DNA of 64,000 nt. It comes from Rhabditophanes sp. KR3021 (lineage: Eukaryota; Nematoda; Chromadorea; Rhabditida; Alloionematidae). Position numbers and translations under genes: made by a program. The stretch covers positions 3,472,001 to 3,536,000 of the forward strand of contig CAUJLY010000003.1 in NCBI GenBank assembly GCA_963281155.1. The letters run 5' to 3'. The notes under the pieces were generated by a model. It worked only from the letters and a program-made list of their open reading frames with translations. It was not told the origin of the DNA and searched no databases. Within the stretch, counting starts at the first letter, position 1, and every line of letters starts with the position of its first letter. Below, in pieces: positions 23,501 through 35,060 of this stretch.

Positions 23501-24873
23501 ACTACTCAACTTATTCCTTTCGACAATTTATATACATATTTACTATAAAAAAAGAGTGAAAGTCCTGTAATGATGTATCTTTGCACGTTACGATTCATCA
23601 TGTTAAACAATAGTTATTGATAAAATGTAGAGTACTATGTTGTTGAGAATAAAGTTAACTAAATTACTCCTAATACTACTTTCTCACTGAACAACAATCA
23701 AATCTATTCAATCTAATAAATCAAAAAAGAATAGTGTAAGCTGCTGGGTTCAGTTTACTTTTACAAATATAACCTGCGCAAGTTACATTTAAATATTAGG
23801 GCCAACAAACGTTAATTTACAAGAAAGATTTAAAATGATGGATCAATTTTTATACACTCTATACAACGAGTCTAAAGTTTGTGGGTTCTATTTTGGTATA
23901 ATTGATGCACATTAAATGCCATAAAGTTATGAGGTCATTATTACAAGGAAAGATATTTTACACAATGAAACGAGATGACATAAAATGAGTATAGGATCAA
24001 AAATGAAATATCCGGTCATAAAAATATAACTTTTTACTTTAGAGGTATCTAAATTTATCAATAAGTATTTGATACTGGCAACGACGCTTAGTATAAGTAT
24101 TCCTATAGAAATAAATGAATAGGTTCTAGGTAAAACAATAGTCAAATATCTGAAACATATGTTTTTTTGATCTAGGTTTGTTAGAAGTTTGCAATAGACA
24201 TTTTAATCAAAGTAAAACCGCGTATTGCGTTGTTTCGGTAATGATATATTTTGTTTATACTAGAATAACGTAAAAATAGGTACATTTATGATTGATAAGA
24301 TTGTTAGTATAAGAAAGAATTTAATCATTTTAGCTGATGACATTGACAATCGAATTGCTATCTATGGAAACTTAAAGTATTTTCATATAATGATAAGAAT
24401 AGTTGCAACGCGAAAATCGCATATGAGACTTCTGGGAGCACTGATTAAAGATTGGTTTGCTAAAACTTACTCGTTTCTTTTTACTGAATTGCGGAGTTCC
24501 ATATTCTTCGTGTTTCTAAAATTAGATTATAATATTAATTTGAAGATAAGTTAATGACAACAAATTTATTTTGATCCCTTTAAACAAATATATTGTACAA
24601 AATATGGCATATTCATCACCTAACTAACGTATTTATGTATTTAAATATTTAGATAGATATATTGATGAAATATGATACGATCTTCATTTATAATATGGTT
24701 TATATTATTTTATGTAGTTTAATAAATGTAGCGTATTTATTTTTGACAATATTATTCAAACAAAGCTATACCAGATTTTGAACTGCAAAATATTAATTTA
24801 TACATACCTCGTTACCACCATTATTACGGGGAATATTAAGACAAAACAAGCTTTTAGACAAAAACTTCACCAT
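11540..24873 (-). CDS. TNS: Tensin: PTEN-like phosphatase, C2, SH2 and PTB domains
   Basis: Focal-adhesion adaptor linking integrin tails to actin. Exons: 24873-24808, 23023-22714, 22660-21914, 20875-20413, 19060-17569, 17465-17313, 17266-17105, 17055-16859, 16611-16520, 13205-12842, 12763-12100, 12010-11858 and 11741-11540, about 1,690 residues. The first three hold the PTP-like domain (loop HCKGWRSK) and C2 domain ([19 protein letters not shown]). Exons 4-9 are a low-complexity Ser/Pro/Asn-rich linker. The SH2 domain begins [11 protein letters not shown], with [20 protein letters not shown] and the family hallmark LVYQHSI. The PTB domain contains IFGFVARK and [20 protein letters not shown]. 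All junctions keep phase except 16520 to 13205, where a phase-adjusting exon appears to be missing. The phosphatase loop has the nucleophilic Cys but Lys where the catalytic Arg belongs. A further 5' exon lies at 26553-26678. Short isoforms could begin at the ATG at 13196. Confidence 0.95.
13195..13323. repeat. Three tandem copies of a 43-bp unit across a tensin splice acceptor
   Basis: Copies begin at 13195, 13238 and 13281 and differ at a few positions. Each copy, read on the minus strand, contains a T-rich TTAG or CTAG acceptor. The leftmost copy supplies the acceptor of the tensin exon that starts at 13205. Confidence 0.8.
15065..15100. repeat. Short tandem repeat, 10-bp unit
   Basis: Three to four copies of AAATAAGTTT in a tensin intron. 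Confidence 0.75.
15219..15280. repeat. Short tandem repeat, 22-bp unit
   Basis: Three copies of a unit containing AATCAGTTGTTTTAG, starting at 15221, 15243 and 15265, within a tensin intron. Confidence 0.85.
19260..20190 (+). pseudogene. Decayed plus-strand coding relic inside a tensin intron
   Basis: The plus strand has less AT-biased, protein-like stretches in changing frames: near 19410 ([18 protein letters not shown]), 19644-19826 ([18 protein letters not shown]), about 19920-19990 ([18 protein letters not shown]) and 19979-20176 ([18 protein letters not shown]). Stops and frame changes separate them. This looks like the remains of an inserted gene or element of roughly 900 bp, opposite in strand to tensin. 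I do not recognise the protein, and no terminal repeats are visible. Confidence 0.4.
20876..21913. other. Tensin intron of about 1 kb
   Basis: AT-rich sequence between the C2-domain exon and the first linker exon. No gene, repeat or regulatory motif recognised. Confidence 0.5.
23024..24807. other. First tensin intron
   Basis: About 1.8 kb of AT-rich DNA with only short random frames. No gene recognised. Enhancers are possible here but nothing is visible. Confidence 0.5.
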
Positions 24874-26552
24874 TTTGAATACGTAATAAAATAAAATTAT
24901 CGTAATGAACAATGTTTAGTTTGTAGCAACAGAATATACAAATTATGATACAAATATATGCTTGTTGTGGGAATAGACAAAAAATATGTGTATATTGTAT
25001 AAATAAGTATTGTTTCGTATTTAAGTCAAATTCATCTAAATATTTTTTGTTGAATGATTAAGCAGAAAAATGAATAAGATGTATGGATATCAAAAATTCG
25101 ATTTTGTAAATTAATTAAATTAGCAACATTATAAAAATATATTAACTACATATTATTTAAAAAATTAAACTAAAAGACACCTAACAAATCAAAATAATGT
25201 ACCAATTTGTATGCCTCGATTTGCATAAATTAACTTATATGTATTTATATCTTTCGTTATTTAACTTGATGCCCCAATTTGTAAAAATATATTAGCTACA
25301 TCATTTAAATGCATTTGTTTAAATAAATTTATCTTAAATATAGAACTACAACTGGTATATTCGAATACCTAAATTTGTGTAAAAGATTGAAGTTAACGAA
25401 TATGGCGATCAAAAATTAATGTGTGCGGTCAAAATAGATTGAGCAGTGAAGTAAAGTGTTGCAAAAGTTATAAGAGTTATCAAAGATAATAAATATAACA
25501 AATTTATGAAGTAATCAGTGTCTCAAAAATACTAGACTACAATTTTTAAACTCAAATAAAATGTATCAGTGCGCAAAATATAAATATATGAGTATTCTTG
25601 TTTTAAACGAACTGAAAAGCTTTCAAAAGTACACAAGATGAGAATCGGTAAATTTAAAGATTCTTCTTTAATATTTGTTCCAAGGGGTCCATCTTTGATC
25701 AGGTACTAAACGAAAATACATCTACATACACAGAAGCTAAATAGGTAGATGTGTATGGGTAGCATTAAATGGAGGGTGAGCAAAAGGTTAGCGCAACACT
25801 TTTTGTACAGTTTGACTCATTTTTCTAACAGCCCTCTTATCAAATGAAGCAATATATTTCTCTTATATTATTGTTATCGTTTAACTGAAAGTGAATGGGA
25901 TTGAATAGCAAAAATAGTCAATTTCTGTGTGACTCTTAATTATACAAACTTTGTAAATCACAATAAAATAGTATGTTGTAGGAGGATCGAGATTAACAAA
26001 GTCATCAACATTTGAGGTATTATCCGCTGACCCTGTCAATTCGCTGTAAATTCATTTTACATGATCTAAACTAACTTCTATTTTTAAGTGACATTCATTT
26101 ACATCAAAAGGGTATACAAATTTCCATCTACCGGGTAATCGCAAATCCTGAACTGATTTTATCCTATCAGTTATTGTTAAAAAAGTTAATTCATTTCTTT
26201 TAGACATTACTGTATACATTAAGTATACATATTATGCTTTAGGAAATAAAGATTTCTCTAATTATATATGCTCAACTTTCTTTTCAAAGACTTTCTAACA
26301 AAACAATTTATGGCATCGTAACAATTGTATGAATAACTTTCACTAGATTGATTGGTAGTTAACTTTTTATTTGATTTAAGATCGTTTAATCGCTTGCATG
26401 AATTAGAATATTGCAAAAAAGTTAAATCAACTAAACTGATCAAAGGTACCTAGCTGATCAAACAAAATTTTATTGCCATTTTTAGTATTTGCTGATTAAA
26501 AGCATGTATTTGTTTTGCTTTATATTAACTCCCACGCCTTAGATAAACTTAC
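24874..26552. other. Intergenic or intronic stretch upstream of tensin
   Basis: AT-rich with many poly-A/T runs. It lies between two candidate tensin 5' exons and so includes either an intron or the promoter of the shorter transcript. No gene recognised. Confidence 0.45.
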
Positions 26553-26678
26553 ATTAAAGAAAGGTGATTTAAGATAAGTTCGTAACAATCTTCCTTGCAA
26601 TAATTTATCGCTTTCATAAAAATCTGGATAATACGATGGCGGTTGGACAGGCAATATAAAATGAACACGTTTGTTCAT
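26553..26678 (-). CDS. Candidate alternative or upstream 5' exon of tensin
   Basis: On the minus strand a TTTTGTTTTAG acceptor is followed directly by an ATG at 26678. A 42-codon open stretch with coding character (PVQPPSYYPDFYESDKLLQG) ends at a strong donor, AAT|GTAAGT. The exon ends in phase 0, the phase required by the tensin exon at 23023. It could therefore replace the 24873 exon as an alternative amino terminus. No other minus-strand gene lies between it and tensin. Supported by splice sites and frame only. Confidence 0.55.
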
Positions 26679-26679
26679 C

Positions 26680-28050
26680 TAAAACAAAAATAAATTATAT
26701 TAGTTTACAAGCTTATGACAAGAACACAGATTTTTGATTAACAACCATGGCGGCCTAAACAATCTTCGATGAAGCGATACGTTTACGTCTATATCAATTA
26801 TATTAACTATACAACACACTAAACTATGGGTGATATGTTGTAGATCTAATGTGTTTAAAAAATAACTTTGGTGATATTGAATAAAATAGTTAAATAAAGG
26901 TCAGAGACATCTATGTAGGGGAATCTAATCAAACCATGTAGTTGAAAGCGATGTAATTAGGATAAATAACGATAACAATTTTTTGAATCACATTTTTGAC
27001 GCGTCCACTTTTATAAATGTCACCTTAAAACATTCAAACGGCAAATCATTTAACAAATGAAAAATGATCTTATAAATTTTAGAAGGTTTTGACAGGCAAA
27101 CATTAAATTATGTTATAATAAGATGTGATAGGGTTGTATAATATGTTTAGGAAGAAGCTGTAGTGTACAATCACCAACGCCTAAAATCGAATGGCAATCA
27201 TATGTGAGATGGTACCTTTTTCATTCAAATACGACACATTAACAATTATTTAGTAAAATCTTTAAAAGGAAATTCCAGTAGGATAACATTAATAATACAA
27301 CTTTCTAAACTTTACTTCCCCATCTACCATTATGTTCACGTTACATTTAGCGATAATGAATTAGATGAAGATGTATGACTAATTATTCAAGCTGCTTCAC
27401 AAAATGTATTGTACCGAATATTAACTTTTAGATAAAAATAACCTTAATGGGCAAATATGGATTTGTGATACGATTAATCTGATTTTTATCTTTAAAAGTG
27501 ATTTTAAATTAACTTTCCATTAATATAGAAACAAAAAATAATTGTATCATCATTCTGAGTAAAAATTGTTGGTAATGTTGTTTTGTTTAAAAAGAAATAA
27601 TATTTCTTACAAACATGTACCGTGTATTATGTTAAGGTGACTAACATTGGGTAAACAGTTAACGCTTTGTAAACACAAAGCTGAATTTTTAAAAAACCTC
27701 TTTGCTATGTGCAAAATCCGTCATAAATATTACTTTTATGGCTATGGGTAAATGTAAAAAACAAAAATGCGACGTATTGATCACTGTAATAAGTTTGTTT
27801 TAACATATTTTCACTAGTATTATTGTCTTTTATCCAGTTTTTTTGTAAAAAAACATACTAATCTTATATTTTAATTCTTGAGTAAATAAGTAAGAGTATG
27901 TGAATATTACCTCTACATATAAAGAAAAAACTAGTATTCAACGGAAGCAACAGTTCTAATAAAAGTACAAAGTTACGTGTGATAATACAATTTATGATTA
28001 TTAAAGACCGAAAAAAATATTAAAAATAATATATAAAAAGTTGCTTAAAT
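26680..28050. other. Gene-free interval
   Basis: About 1.4 kb of AT-rich DNA between tensin's upstream exon and the 3' end of the mut-7-like gene. Nothing recognised. Confidence 0.5.
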
Positions 28051-30058
28051 TTAATATCCGCCATTAATAGTTTTCAACATTCCGAAGGAGTCTTCATGTG
28101 TCAATTTGTATGTTTCGCACATATTTTCAAAAGCCAGCATAAGCCCAACCATTCTAACTTTCAAACTTTCTTCTTGGGCGTATCTTAATGGAAATCTCTG
28201 CCAGAAGCTAAATTCGCTATCTTCGCTGTCATCATACATAAGACCGGTAGTCAAGAATACCAATTCAGCAAAGGTGAGAATTAAAGACTTTAGTCTAATA
28301 CAATTTTTTTCACGCTTTGTCAACTCAAAGTCGGGTTTTATAAAACAATTGTCAGTTGGGCCGTCAGCAGGATCAGCTTGTGGAAAGAACTCTTCTTCTT
28401 GCTCCAATGTATACGTCTGTCCTATTTGAGAGTTCCAATAAAACACTTTTTTCCAAGTTTTCTTATAATATATTGGAATTTGAGATTGAAGTTCAGGAGT
28501 ATGGGTAAGTGCCTTCAAGTTCAGAAGCAAACAAACAAGTCTTGATACAGGTCTTTCTAAAATTTTAACATTTGAGTACAAGGTGCTGAGCGAAGACCTA
28601 ATTTTTTGCATTTCAAAACCAATCAAATAAATTTTTCCATTTCCAAACAAAAAACTTAGGAAGTTTGAAATGAGTGGGATGTCTGCAATTTGCTGAACAA
28701 AAACAATGGCGAGGTTATCCCCATATTTCAGTGAAATCAATTCCAATTTCTCCCTTCCTTCAGTTTGGGCAAATTTGACGTCAATGAGTATATTGTTGTT
28801 CAATTGTTGTTCGACAAATTCCTCAATAGATGAAATAAATGCTTTCATATCATCTACATTTGAAATATATTTAATCTTTTCTTTACTAAATTTCTCCAAA
28901 ATTTTGACACCTTCTATATTTTGGTAAGTAAGCATAGCATAATCACTATTGTACATTCTTGATCTTGAAAGTGAGCAGTTTGCCCTGTCAGGATAGTCAG
29001 TTTTGTAGTAGAGCTCATGAAGTTTCCAGAATATTCTTTTTTTCTCGTTCTCCTCAGGCCACGTCCTAACGAAATTTGCTAATTGAATTCCTTTTCTAAA
29101 TTTCAACTTTTGAAGCAAGTCTGCCATTGTCTCCGTGTTAACGGTTTGAATAGTATGAAGTTCATACAAGTTGTCAATCAATAACACTTCTTTCAATGCA
29201 TCTTCCCCAAACTTAGTGATTAACTTACTATAATCTCTTAAGTCTGCTGCTTTGACGGGATAAGAATCATCAATTACTTTATCAGAATCATTTATTTCTA
29301 GAATACGATTGTCAAATACTCTGCAAATTCGGCACATATTGCTAAAGACTGTAGATTTGCATGGAACATCGATCATCCTTATCAAGTTTTCTTTTGTTGA
29401 CAAATCACTGAGCAACTTTCCTAGGGCGGTTTCTTGTTTTGCTAAAGCAATAGTTTCAGAGTCCTCTGGATTAATTCGAACCATATCAATGTATTTCTCA
29501 AAACAGGCATTTTTAACTCTATTGAAAATTGATCTCTCTCCGTCTTTCTTGAGCAGTTTAAAATTATCTGTATTAATATTGTGTGACTGCAGGGCATACT
29601 GAAAAATGAGTCTTTCATCATTCATCACTTTTACAAGTTCTGCCTCTTGAAATGCTAAATCTAGAATTTTCCATGGAATCAAGATACCATTTTTGCAATC
29701 TTCAGTCATCAAATTAATATAGTGAGTTCTCAAAAACTTTGAGTTATACTTGAGAATGTTGCAAAATGTTCCCCAAACTTCGTTGTATTCTCCAATTTCA
29801 TGAGTCAACTTGTAAAAAGCAACAAATACTTTTTTAGAATGTGCGTCGGTGAATTTTTTTTTCTGCTTTGTCGCGCGATGTTGTTTTGAAATAGCCTTCC
29901 CTAGATTTATTTCTTCATCATTGAACAACTAAAAAATTAAATATTTGTTGAATATTCTACTGCATCCAATCTCTTACTTGAAAGCAGCTGATTACTTTGC
30001 GCACATCTCCAAAACAATGGTCTAGCGATTCAATAAAGGCGTCCACAAAATCTGGCAT
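28051..30058 (-). CDS. mut-7/EXD3-like protein with a degenerate 3'-5' exonuclease domain
   Basis: Two exons, 30058-29978 and 29928-28051, joined in phase with a 49-nt intron, give 652 residues. A long helical amino-terminal region contains a segment like the EXD3/mut-7 repeat region (TMADLLQKLKFRKGIQLANF). It is followed by a region that aligns with a DEDD 3'-5' exonuclease fold: LIDVKFAQTEGREKLELISL, then GDNLAIVFVQQIAD, then GKIYLIGFEMQKIRSSL. In active members the first motif is D-x-E and the second has an Asp about three residues after the Gly; here they read DVK and GFEMQKI. Catalysis is therefore doubtful. C. elegans MUT-7 acts in small-RNA silencing; whether this protein does is inference. 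A splice acceptor lies 3 nt before the ATG. The upstream gene on the same strand ends 324 bp away. Confidence 0.6.
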
Positions 30059-30382
30059 GATCTGAAAATTATATAGAATTACTATTCTATTGCAAAATAA
30101 ATGAATTAAGATAGTTGTTTCCGCAAAATGTATAGAACGAAACATGATTAAATGCAATGATAAGTTTACATGAAAGTCACTGACGTAACGCATTTCTAAA
30201 ATGAATATAAACAGGATATCGGTGTGGGATTGAGTCGTGAATTAGAATGTTATTTAAATATAACTTATTTACATTTTGATATATTAGTTATTATTCACGT
30301 ATCGATTTATTTAATATGCAAAATAGTTAATTATTAAATTTAATAAAGTAAAATAAAGCAAATATTCTATAAATAAAACTAA

Positions 30383-31870
30383 TCAAGTTAAGTTTTTGAT
30401 AGTATTTACAAAGGATGAAAGAATTGATTCTAATTGTGGATTCACACTGATTTGATAACTATAAATCTGGTCGATGTTCATGATACAATATTTTTTCATC
30501 TTTATATATTGTTCTTTTTGTTGAGGGAACCTGCCCTTAATTAAAGTTTCATTTTGGGAACTAAATAATTCATTCAGAAAAAGTACTGAAAATATTGGTG
30601 GGGAATTTGTGATTTTGCCATAATTGACACATATGTTAAATATTTCCACAAGCAAATCAAACCCACATTTGAAAACAAACTCCTTTTCACTCTTGTTATG
30701 ATACATAATCAATGAGATTAAGAATTTCATACAACCCATATCAGATTTTACAAACTGAATTTCAATTTCGTCCAAACTGGCTGAACAACCATTCATTTTG
30801 ATTGGATAATGGAAGCCCTCGTAAAAGACAAATGCATAGAATACATTCAATGCCTTTACATTATCCTTGATTGAGATATACAAAATCTCGCACATCCATA
30901 CATAGATTGAAGTATCCAAGCGTAAAGTTGACATCATGATGGTGAATATGTCAAATAATGATGCATCAAGACCGCCACGACTGCTATGAAGTAATTTTAC
31001 ATGCTCATATAACTCGCTTCCTTCAATAGGTAAGAAGCAGGTTTTAAATTCATTTACATGCCTTATAACTGCTTTGAAATCTTCTTTATCTAAAGCTCGG
31101 TCAGAATTGAAAAATTGTCTAATCCATGTTTTAAAGGCTCTTTCAGAAGCAAGGACCTCTTTTCCATTTAAAACCAACCCTGCTTTCGACGATGCATTAT
31201 ATTCATTTTCCATAACATCTATGAATGTTGATTTTGGAAACTCAATATCAGCTACCATTTTTTGGTCATTCTGTTTAATTGGCTGAGCAAGTATATTCTT
31301 GGAAAGTGCATTGTTTTGAGGGAGTAATCCTGAGCAAATATCTTTTGAAAATGTTGAAAACTGAGAGGGTAGGCCTTTGCAAATATCGTAAGGCATATTT
31401 TGGCTGTTGTCATCAATTTTACCCAATACTGTCTTTGGAACTAGTTTTTCCTTAATTTCTGAGTACTTGTTAAGTTCATCATCCCATTCCAACCCATAAC
31501 GTTCAGGTTCAAACTCAAGACTTTTGTCAAGATTATCAAAAAGCCAATTGGTGGGTAAGATAGCATCGATATATTGAGTAAAGATGGGATCTTTGTTCTC
31601 TAACACTTGTCTGGGTGATGTTGTTGTAATAGTCAGATTTTTTATTTTAGCCAATTGCTCTGCTTCAATTCGAGCTATACTCAAATCAAGTTCTTCTTTT
31701 AGTTTTTTTTTATTGAGCTTCAAATTTTCATCAAACTTTTGAAGGTAGGCTCTGCTTTTGCTCAAGGCAGCTTCTTTTTCTTTATTTAGGCGTTGTTCCG
31801 ACAACACAAATCTGGTACTTGGCTTATTAATCGAAAATGACAACTCATCATTGCTTATGCCAAATCTCAT
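30383..31870 (-). CDS. Uncharacterised protein, 495 aa, coiled-coil amino terminus
   Basis: A single open frame. Residues 20-70 are a charged helix (LNKEKEAALSKSRAYLQKF, then KKKLKEELDLSIARIEAE) likely to form a coiled coil. The middle, about 75-230, is low in structure. From about residue 240 to the end there is an all-helical region with WIRQFF, YVWMCEILYISIKDN and FVFKCGFDLLVEIFNICV, which could be a helical-repeat fold. I do not recognise the family. A TTTTAG acceptor ends one base before the ATG, with no upstream exon in view. The mut-7-like gene follows 325 bp downstream on the same strand, so the two could be co-transcribed. Confidence 0.75.
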   Translation of the reverse strand: MRFGISNDELSFSINKPSTRFVLSEQRLNKEKEAALSKSRAYLQKFDENLKLNKKKLKEELDLSIARIEAEQLAKIKNLTITTTSPRQVLENKDPIFTQYIDAILPTNWLFDNLDKSLEFEPERYGLEWDDELNKYSEIKEKLVPKTVLGKIDDNSQNMPYDICKGLPSQFSTFSKDICSGLLPQNNALSKNILAQPIKQNDQKMVADIEFPKSTFIDVMENEYNASSKAGLVLNGKEVLASERAFKTWIRQFFNSDRALDKEDFKAVIRHVNEFKTCFLPIEGSELYEHVKLLHSSRGGLDASLFDIFTIMMSTLRLDTSIYVWMCEILYISIKDNVKALNVFYAFVFYEGFHYPIKMNGCSASLDEIEIQFVKSDMGCMKFLISLIMYHNKSEKEFVFKCGFDLLVEIFNICVNYGKITNSPPIFSVLFLNELFSSQNETLIKGRFPQQKEQYIKMKKYCIMNIDQIYSYQISVNPQLESILSSFVNTIKNLT

Positions 31871-32203
31871 CCTAAAATAGTAATAGTAATTAATTAGTTA
31901 GTTTTGCGTAATCCAAATAATGGACAGGTTAATTGATGTGGCGACATGAAGTAAAAGGCTAAAATAAATACTAAGACACATAAAAAACAAGTGTTGTTTT
32001 GAAGATGTCATGTAGCAAAGATTATGTATTGGTGGTCCAATATCCCAGCACGAAAACAAACGCTTGGTGAATAGAGTATTGATAGCAAACTGTTGGTGAA
32101 TGTATAGCGTATTTAATTAAGTTTTGCCATTATTACATTTCCTATTTAAAATAAAGATACTATTTCAATAAAGAATAATTTTTTACAATTCAAATAGTCG
32201 GCA

Positions 32204-33775
32204 ATGACATCCCCGCCTATTCCAGAAGAAGAAATTGTAAGTTTGATATTATTTCAAAATTGAACTTGATTGTATTGACCATATTTGGATTTGTACACAT
32301 CTTGTTCATGACATTGTCTTTACATTTGCTGAGGATTAAAATAGTTTTATTCATACAGATTTACATTGATCTATATATTAGTAAAATATTAGATTAGCAA
32401 TAAATGCCGTTGATGAGTTGTTAACTCGTATGAAACAAAAGCATTGTATTGTTGCCATCAACGACCGAATTGCACTTTACGGTTGATCTGTAGTTGGAGC
32501 TTTAGTAGGAAAGTAACGATGGTCCTTAAAATACTAAGTTTGTTAGAAATGTTTGATAATATTCTTTATTCTTTTACTTATTTTTAGAGTATACCTGACC
32601 ATGATTTACTGATATGCAGGCTGTGTAAATTCAAATTAAAACCAATGTTTTTGGACGATTTCGAAGAAGATGGAACTGAATACGAGCGTATTTGGTGGGT
32701 GTGTGGTAATTTAGTCAACGATACAGAATGTAAATTTCATTTCCGTATGCCTAAGGAAGTTATGTTCACCAAAAGAACGCTGCAAATGACCGATAAAAGT
32801 TTCGTGCCTTTTCCGAATTTCGATCTGTTGCCAACACGATTAAAATATTTATATAGCAATTATTTCGATAGAGATGGCAATTTTCTTTATATGAAAGCCA
32901 ATATTCCATTGTACAATAACTATCGAAGTGCCACAGTTGAAAGGGGATTGCAAGGTGCTTTCTCGGAAATGTCGAAAGATAGCATTGCGTTTACGGAAGA
33001 AATTGCAAGTATAAAAGGCAATGAAAATCACCCTTGTCAATCAGCTGTCAGAACTTTACTTACGCTAGAGGAGTTCAATATAAACGCTGGGAAAGTTCCA
33101 GACAGTATGCCACGATTTAGGCCAACCACCATAAATAAATGGCACCCAATTCACAAATCAAATATTCAGAAACAACAAAACAAAAAACTACACCTATCGA
33201 CAAAAAAATTTAAATTACTGAAAGAACATTTGATAAAAGTGAGAAAAACATTAGGGATGGATAGGAAAACACTTGAAAACTTAAATGAAGAAGAATTAGT
33301 TAAATACATTGACAATTGCGCAATAGAATTACATTCTTCTTCGTCCGGTTCATCGAATGGTAAGTTAGTATTAAAAAACGCAATAATAATAAACAACATA
33401 ATTAAAGGTAGTTCAATGTCTTCTGATTCAATACCAACTTCTCCAACGATCTCACTTTGCCCAACACCCTGTCCTGCACTACAAGACGATGGTGATTTTT
33501 CACTGTACTCCAGCATGGAAATCCCTACACCATCTGAACCTAGGATGTTAACTCCGCCACCGCAACAAATTCCCTTTGCATCTTTCGGTGATCCTGAACT
33601 TGATTCTCTTTGCATGGAATTTTATGACGAAACCATAAACGAAGTAAATGAAATAGTTAAAAAAAATCAGTATGGAGCTCTCAATAATACACCGACCCAA
33701 TCTGTCACTCATCAAGTTATCCACGATATTGATCCCATAATGAACGAAGATATTTTCTTTGATGAACTTTTTTGA
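32204..33775 (+). CDS. Uncharacterised protein with an amino-terminal C-x2-C zinc-ribbon-like motif, 406 aa
   Basis: Exon 1, 32204-32236 (11 codons), joins exon 2, 32588-33775, across a 351-nt intron in phase 0. Near residue 20 lie C-R-L-C and then W-W-V-C-G and E-C-K-F about 40 residues later, spacing that suits a four-cysteine zinc ribbon. Next comes a conserved-looking segment (FVPFPNFDLLPTRLKYLYSN), a lysine-rich helical part near residues 180-230, a Ser/Pro-rich disordered region (SPTISLCPTPCPALQDD) and an acidic carboxy end. That layout suggests a nuclear regulatory protein, but I cannot name the family. An acceptor-like AATAG ends 6 nt before the ATG. AATAAA follows the stop at 33832. 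Confidence 0.75.
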
Positions 33776-33831
33776 TCATAATTTCATTTTAATTTCCTTT
33801 TAAAATTGTAATTGTTTAAATTTAATATTAT

Positions 33832-33837
33832 AATAAA
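33832..33837 (+). terminator. Polyadenylation signal after the zinc-ribbon-like gene
   Basis: AATAAA 56 nt beyond the stop at 33775. Confidence 0.6.
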
Positions 33838-34669
33838 GTCATACGAACCAAAGTCGTGAATTGGCCTTATTTATAATAAATAAATACCATTATTCAAGTT
33901 CATTTATTAAATATTCAAGTGAATTAATCTTGTAAATAAAGTGAAGGGTTTACAAATTCTGAATATTTAGCACACCCTGCTTATATTTATGTGAAGTTTT
34001 AAACTTTGAAAAATGAATCCCAACTAAATAACAGTATATCAAAGATCTGTTAACTTAATTGAATAAAAAATGTGTATATTTATTTGATAATAATTTATTT
34101 TAGAATAAAAAAGCTCATCATTACAATATTTCCAAGGATTTTGTTTTGAAGATTAAAAAGATAATTAGGCTAAATATATTTTTTATTCAGAGATCTACAT
34201 TTGCTTCTCGCAATCTTAAACTTGAGCATCCATCGTTATTCGCAAGAATGTGTATCGAGCACTTGTTAGCTTCACTTTCAAGAGAGCTAATATTTGCTCT
34301 TATCCTGCCATTCTATATGAGCCTTTGTCTCATCTAAAATCTCTTGTTCTACAAGACCCTTTTACCCCACGCGCAAACTTCATCATATATCCGTACGCTA
34401 GGTTACATACCTTATTTCCTTGTTAAAATGTTGGATGGAACTAGTCTTTAAGGTACACTTTCTAAGATCGTCACTCAAAGAAATGATATTACTGTTTAGC
34501 AAAATATCAATTCTGCATACTTTTATTATACACTCTATTTTACTCCATTTTATATTTAATCATTTTGCTAAAAGTGTAGAAAGACGTTATTAATATATCT
34601 TATTAAACGCTAAGATTATTAATTGGCATTATTTAAACAATCTTATTATTAATTCATTGCTTGCTTTAG
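33838..34669. other. Gene-free interval
   Basis: AT-rich flank upstream of the LITAF-domain gene. A 63-codon frame at 34146 is AT-biased and not convincing. Nothing else recognised. Confidence 0.5.
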
Positions 34670-34679
34670 AAGTGAAATT

Positions 34680-35060
34680 ATGGCTGGAGAAAAATATACT
34701 TCCGTCCCTGTGCCAATTCACAGATCAGCCTCACATACTCCTTCTATGCTGGTCAATGCTAAGAAATATCTTTCTGACAGTCCGCAAATTCTTGACTGTT
34801 GTCGTTGCCACACTCATGGAGAAACCGAAATCACATTTAAGTTGGGTTTATTTACTTGGCTTTGCTTTTTCGTCATTCTCATTTTTTCAATTCTAATTCT
34901 ACCTATATTTGTTTTGTGGGTTCCTTTCTGTTTTGACTCATTCAAAGTAAGCTATTTTCATTCGTTAATTTCAAATTAATTATTACAGGATGCCGAACAT
35001 CATTGCGCATCGTGCAAGGCATTCGTAGGATGTTATAAAAGAATCGGAAAATCCATTTAA
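34680..35060 (+). CDS. LITAF-domain (SIMPLE-like) membrane protein, 112 aa
   Basis: Exons 34680-34946 and 34989-35060 with a 42-nt intron. The protein has a short amino-terminal cytosolic part and then the LITAF domain: C-C-R-C near residue 43, a hydrophobic membrane-inserting stretch (FTWLCFFVILIFSILILPIF), and the second half-site H-H-C-A-S-C. The paired C-x2-C and H-x-C-x2-C half-sites either side of the hydrophobic segment bind one zinc in this family and anchor it as a monotopic protein on late endosomes or lysosomes. Human LITAF/SIMPLE and CDIP1 are the nearest known types; members number many in invertebrates, so no symbol is given. A GCTTTAG acceptor lies 10 nt before the ATG. Confidence 0.92.

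Noticed and set aside
24288..24554. 88-codon plus-strand frame inside a tensin intron
   Set aside because: No recognisable domain and AT-driven composition; opposite strand to the host gene with no splice or promoter support.
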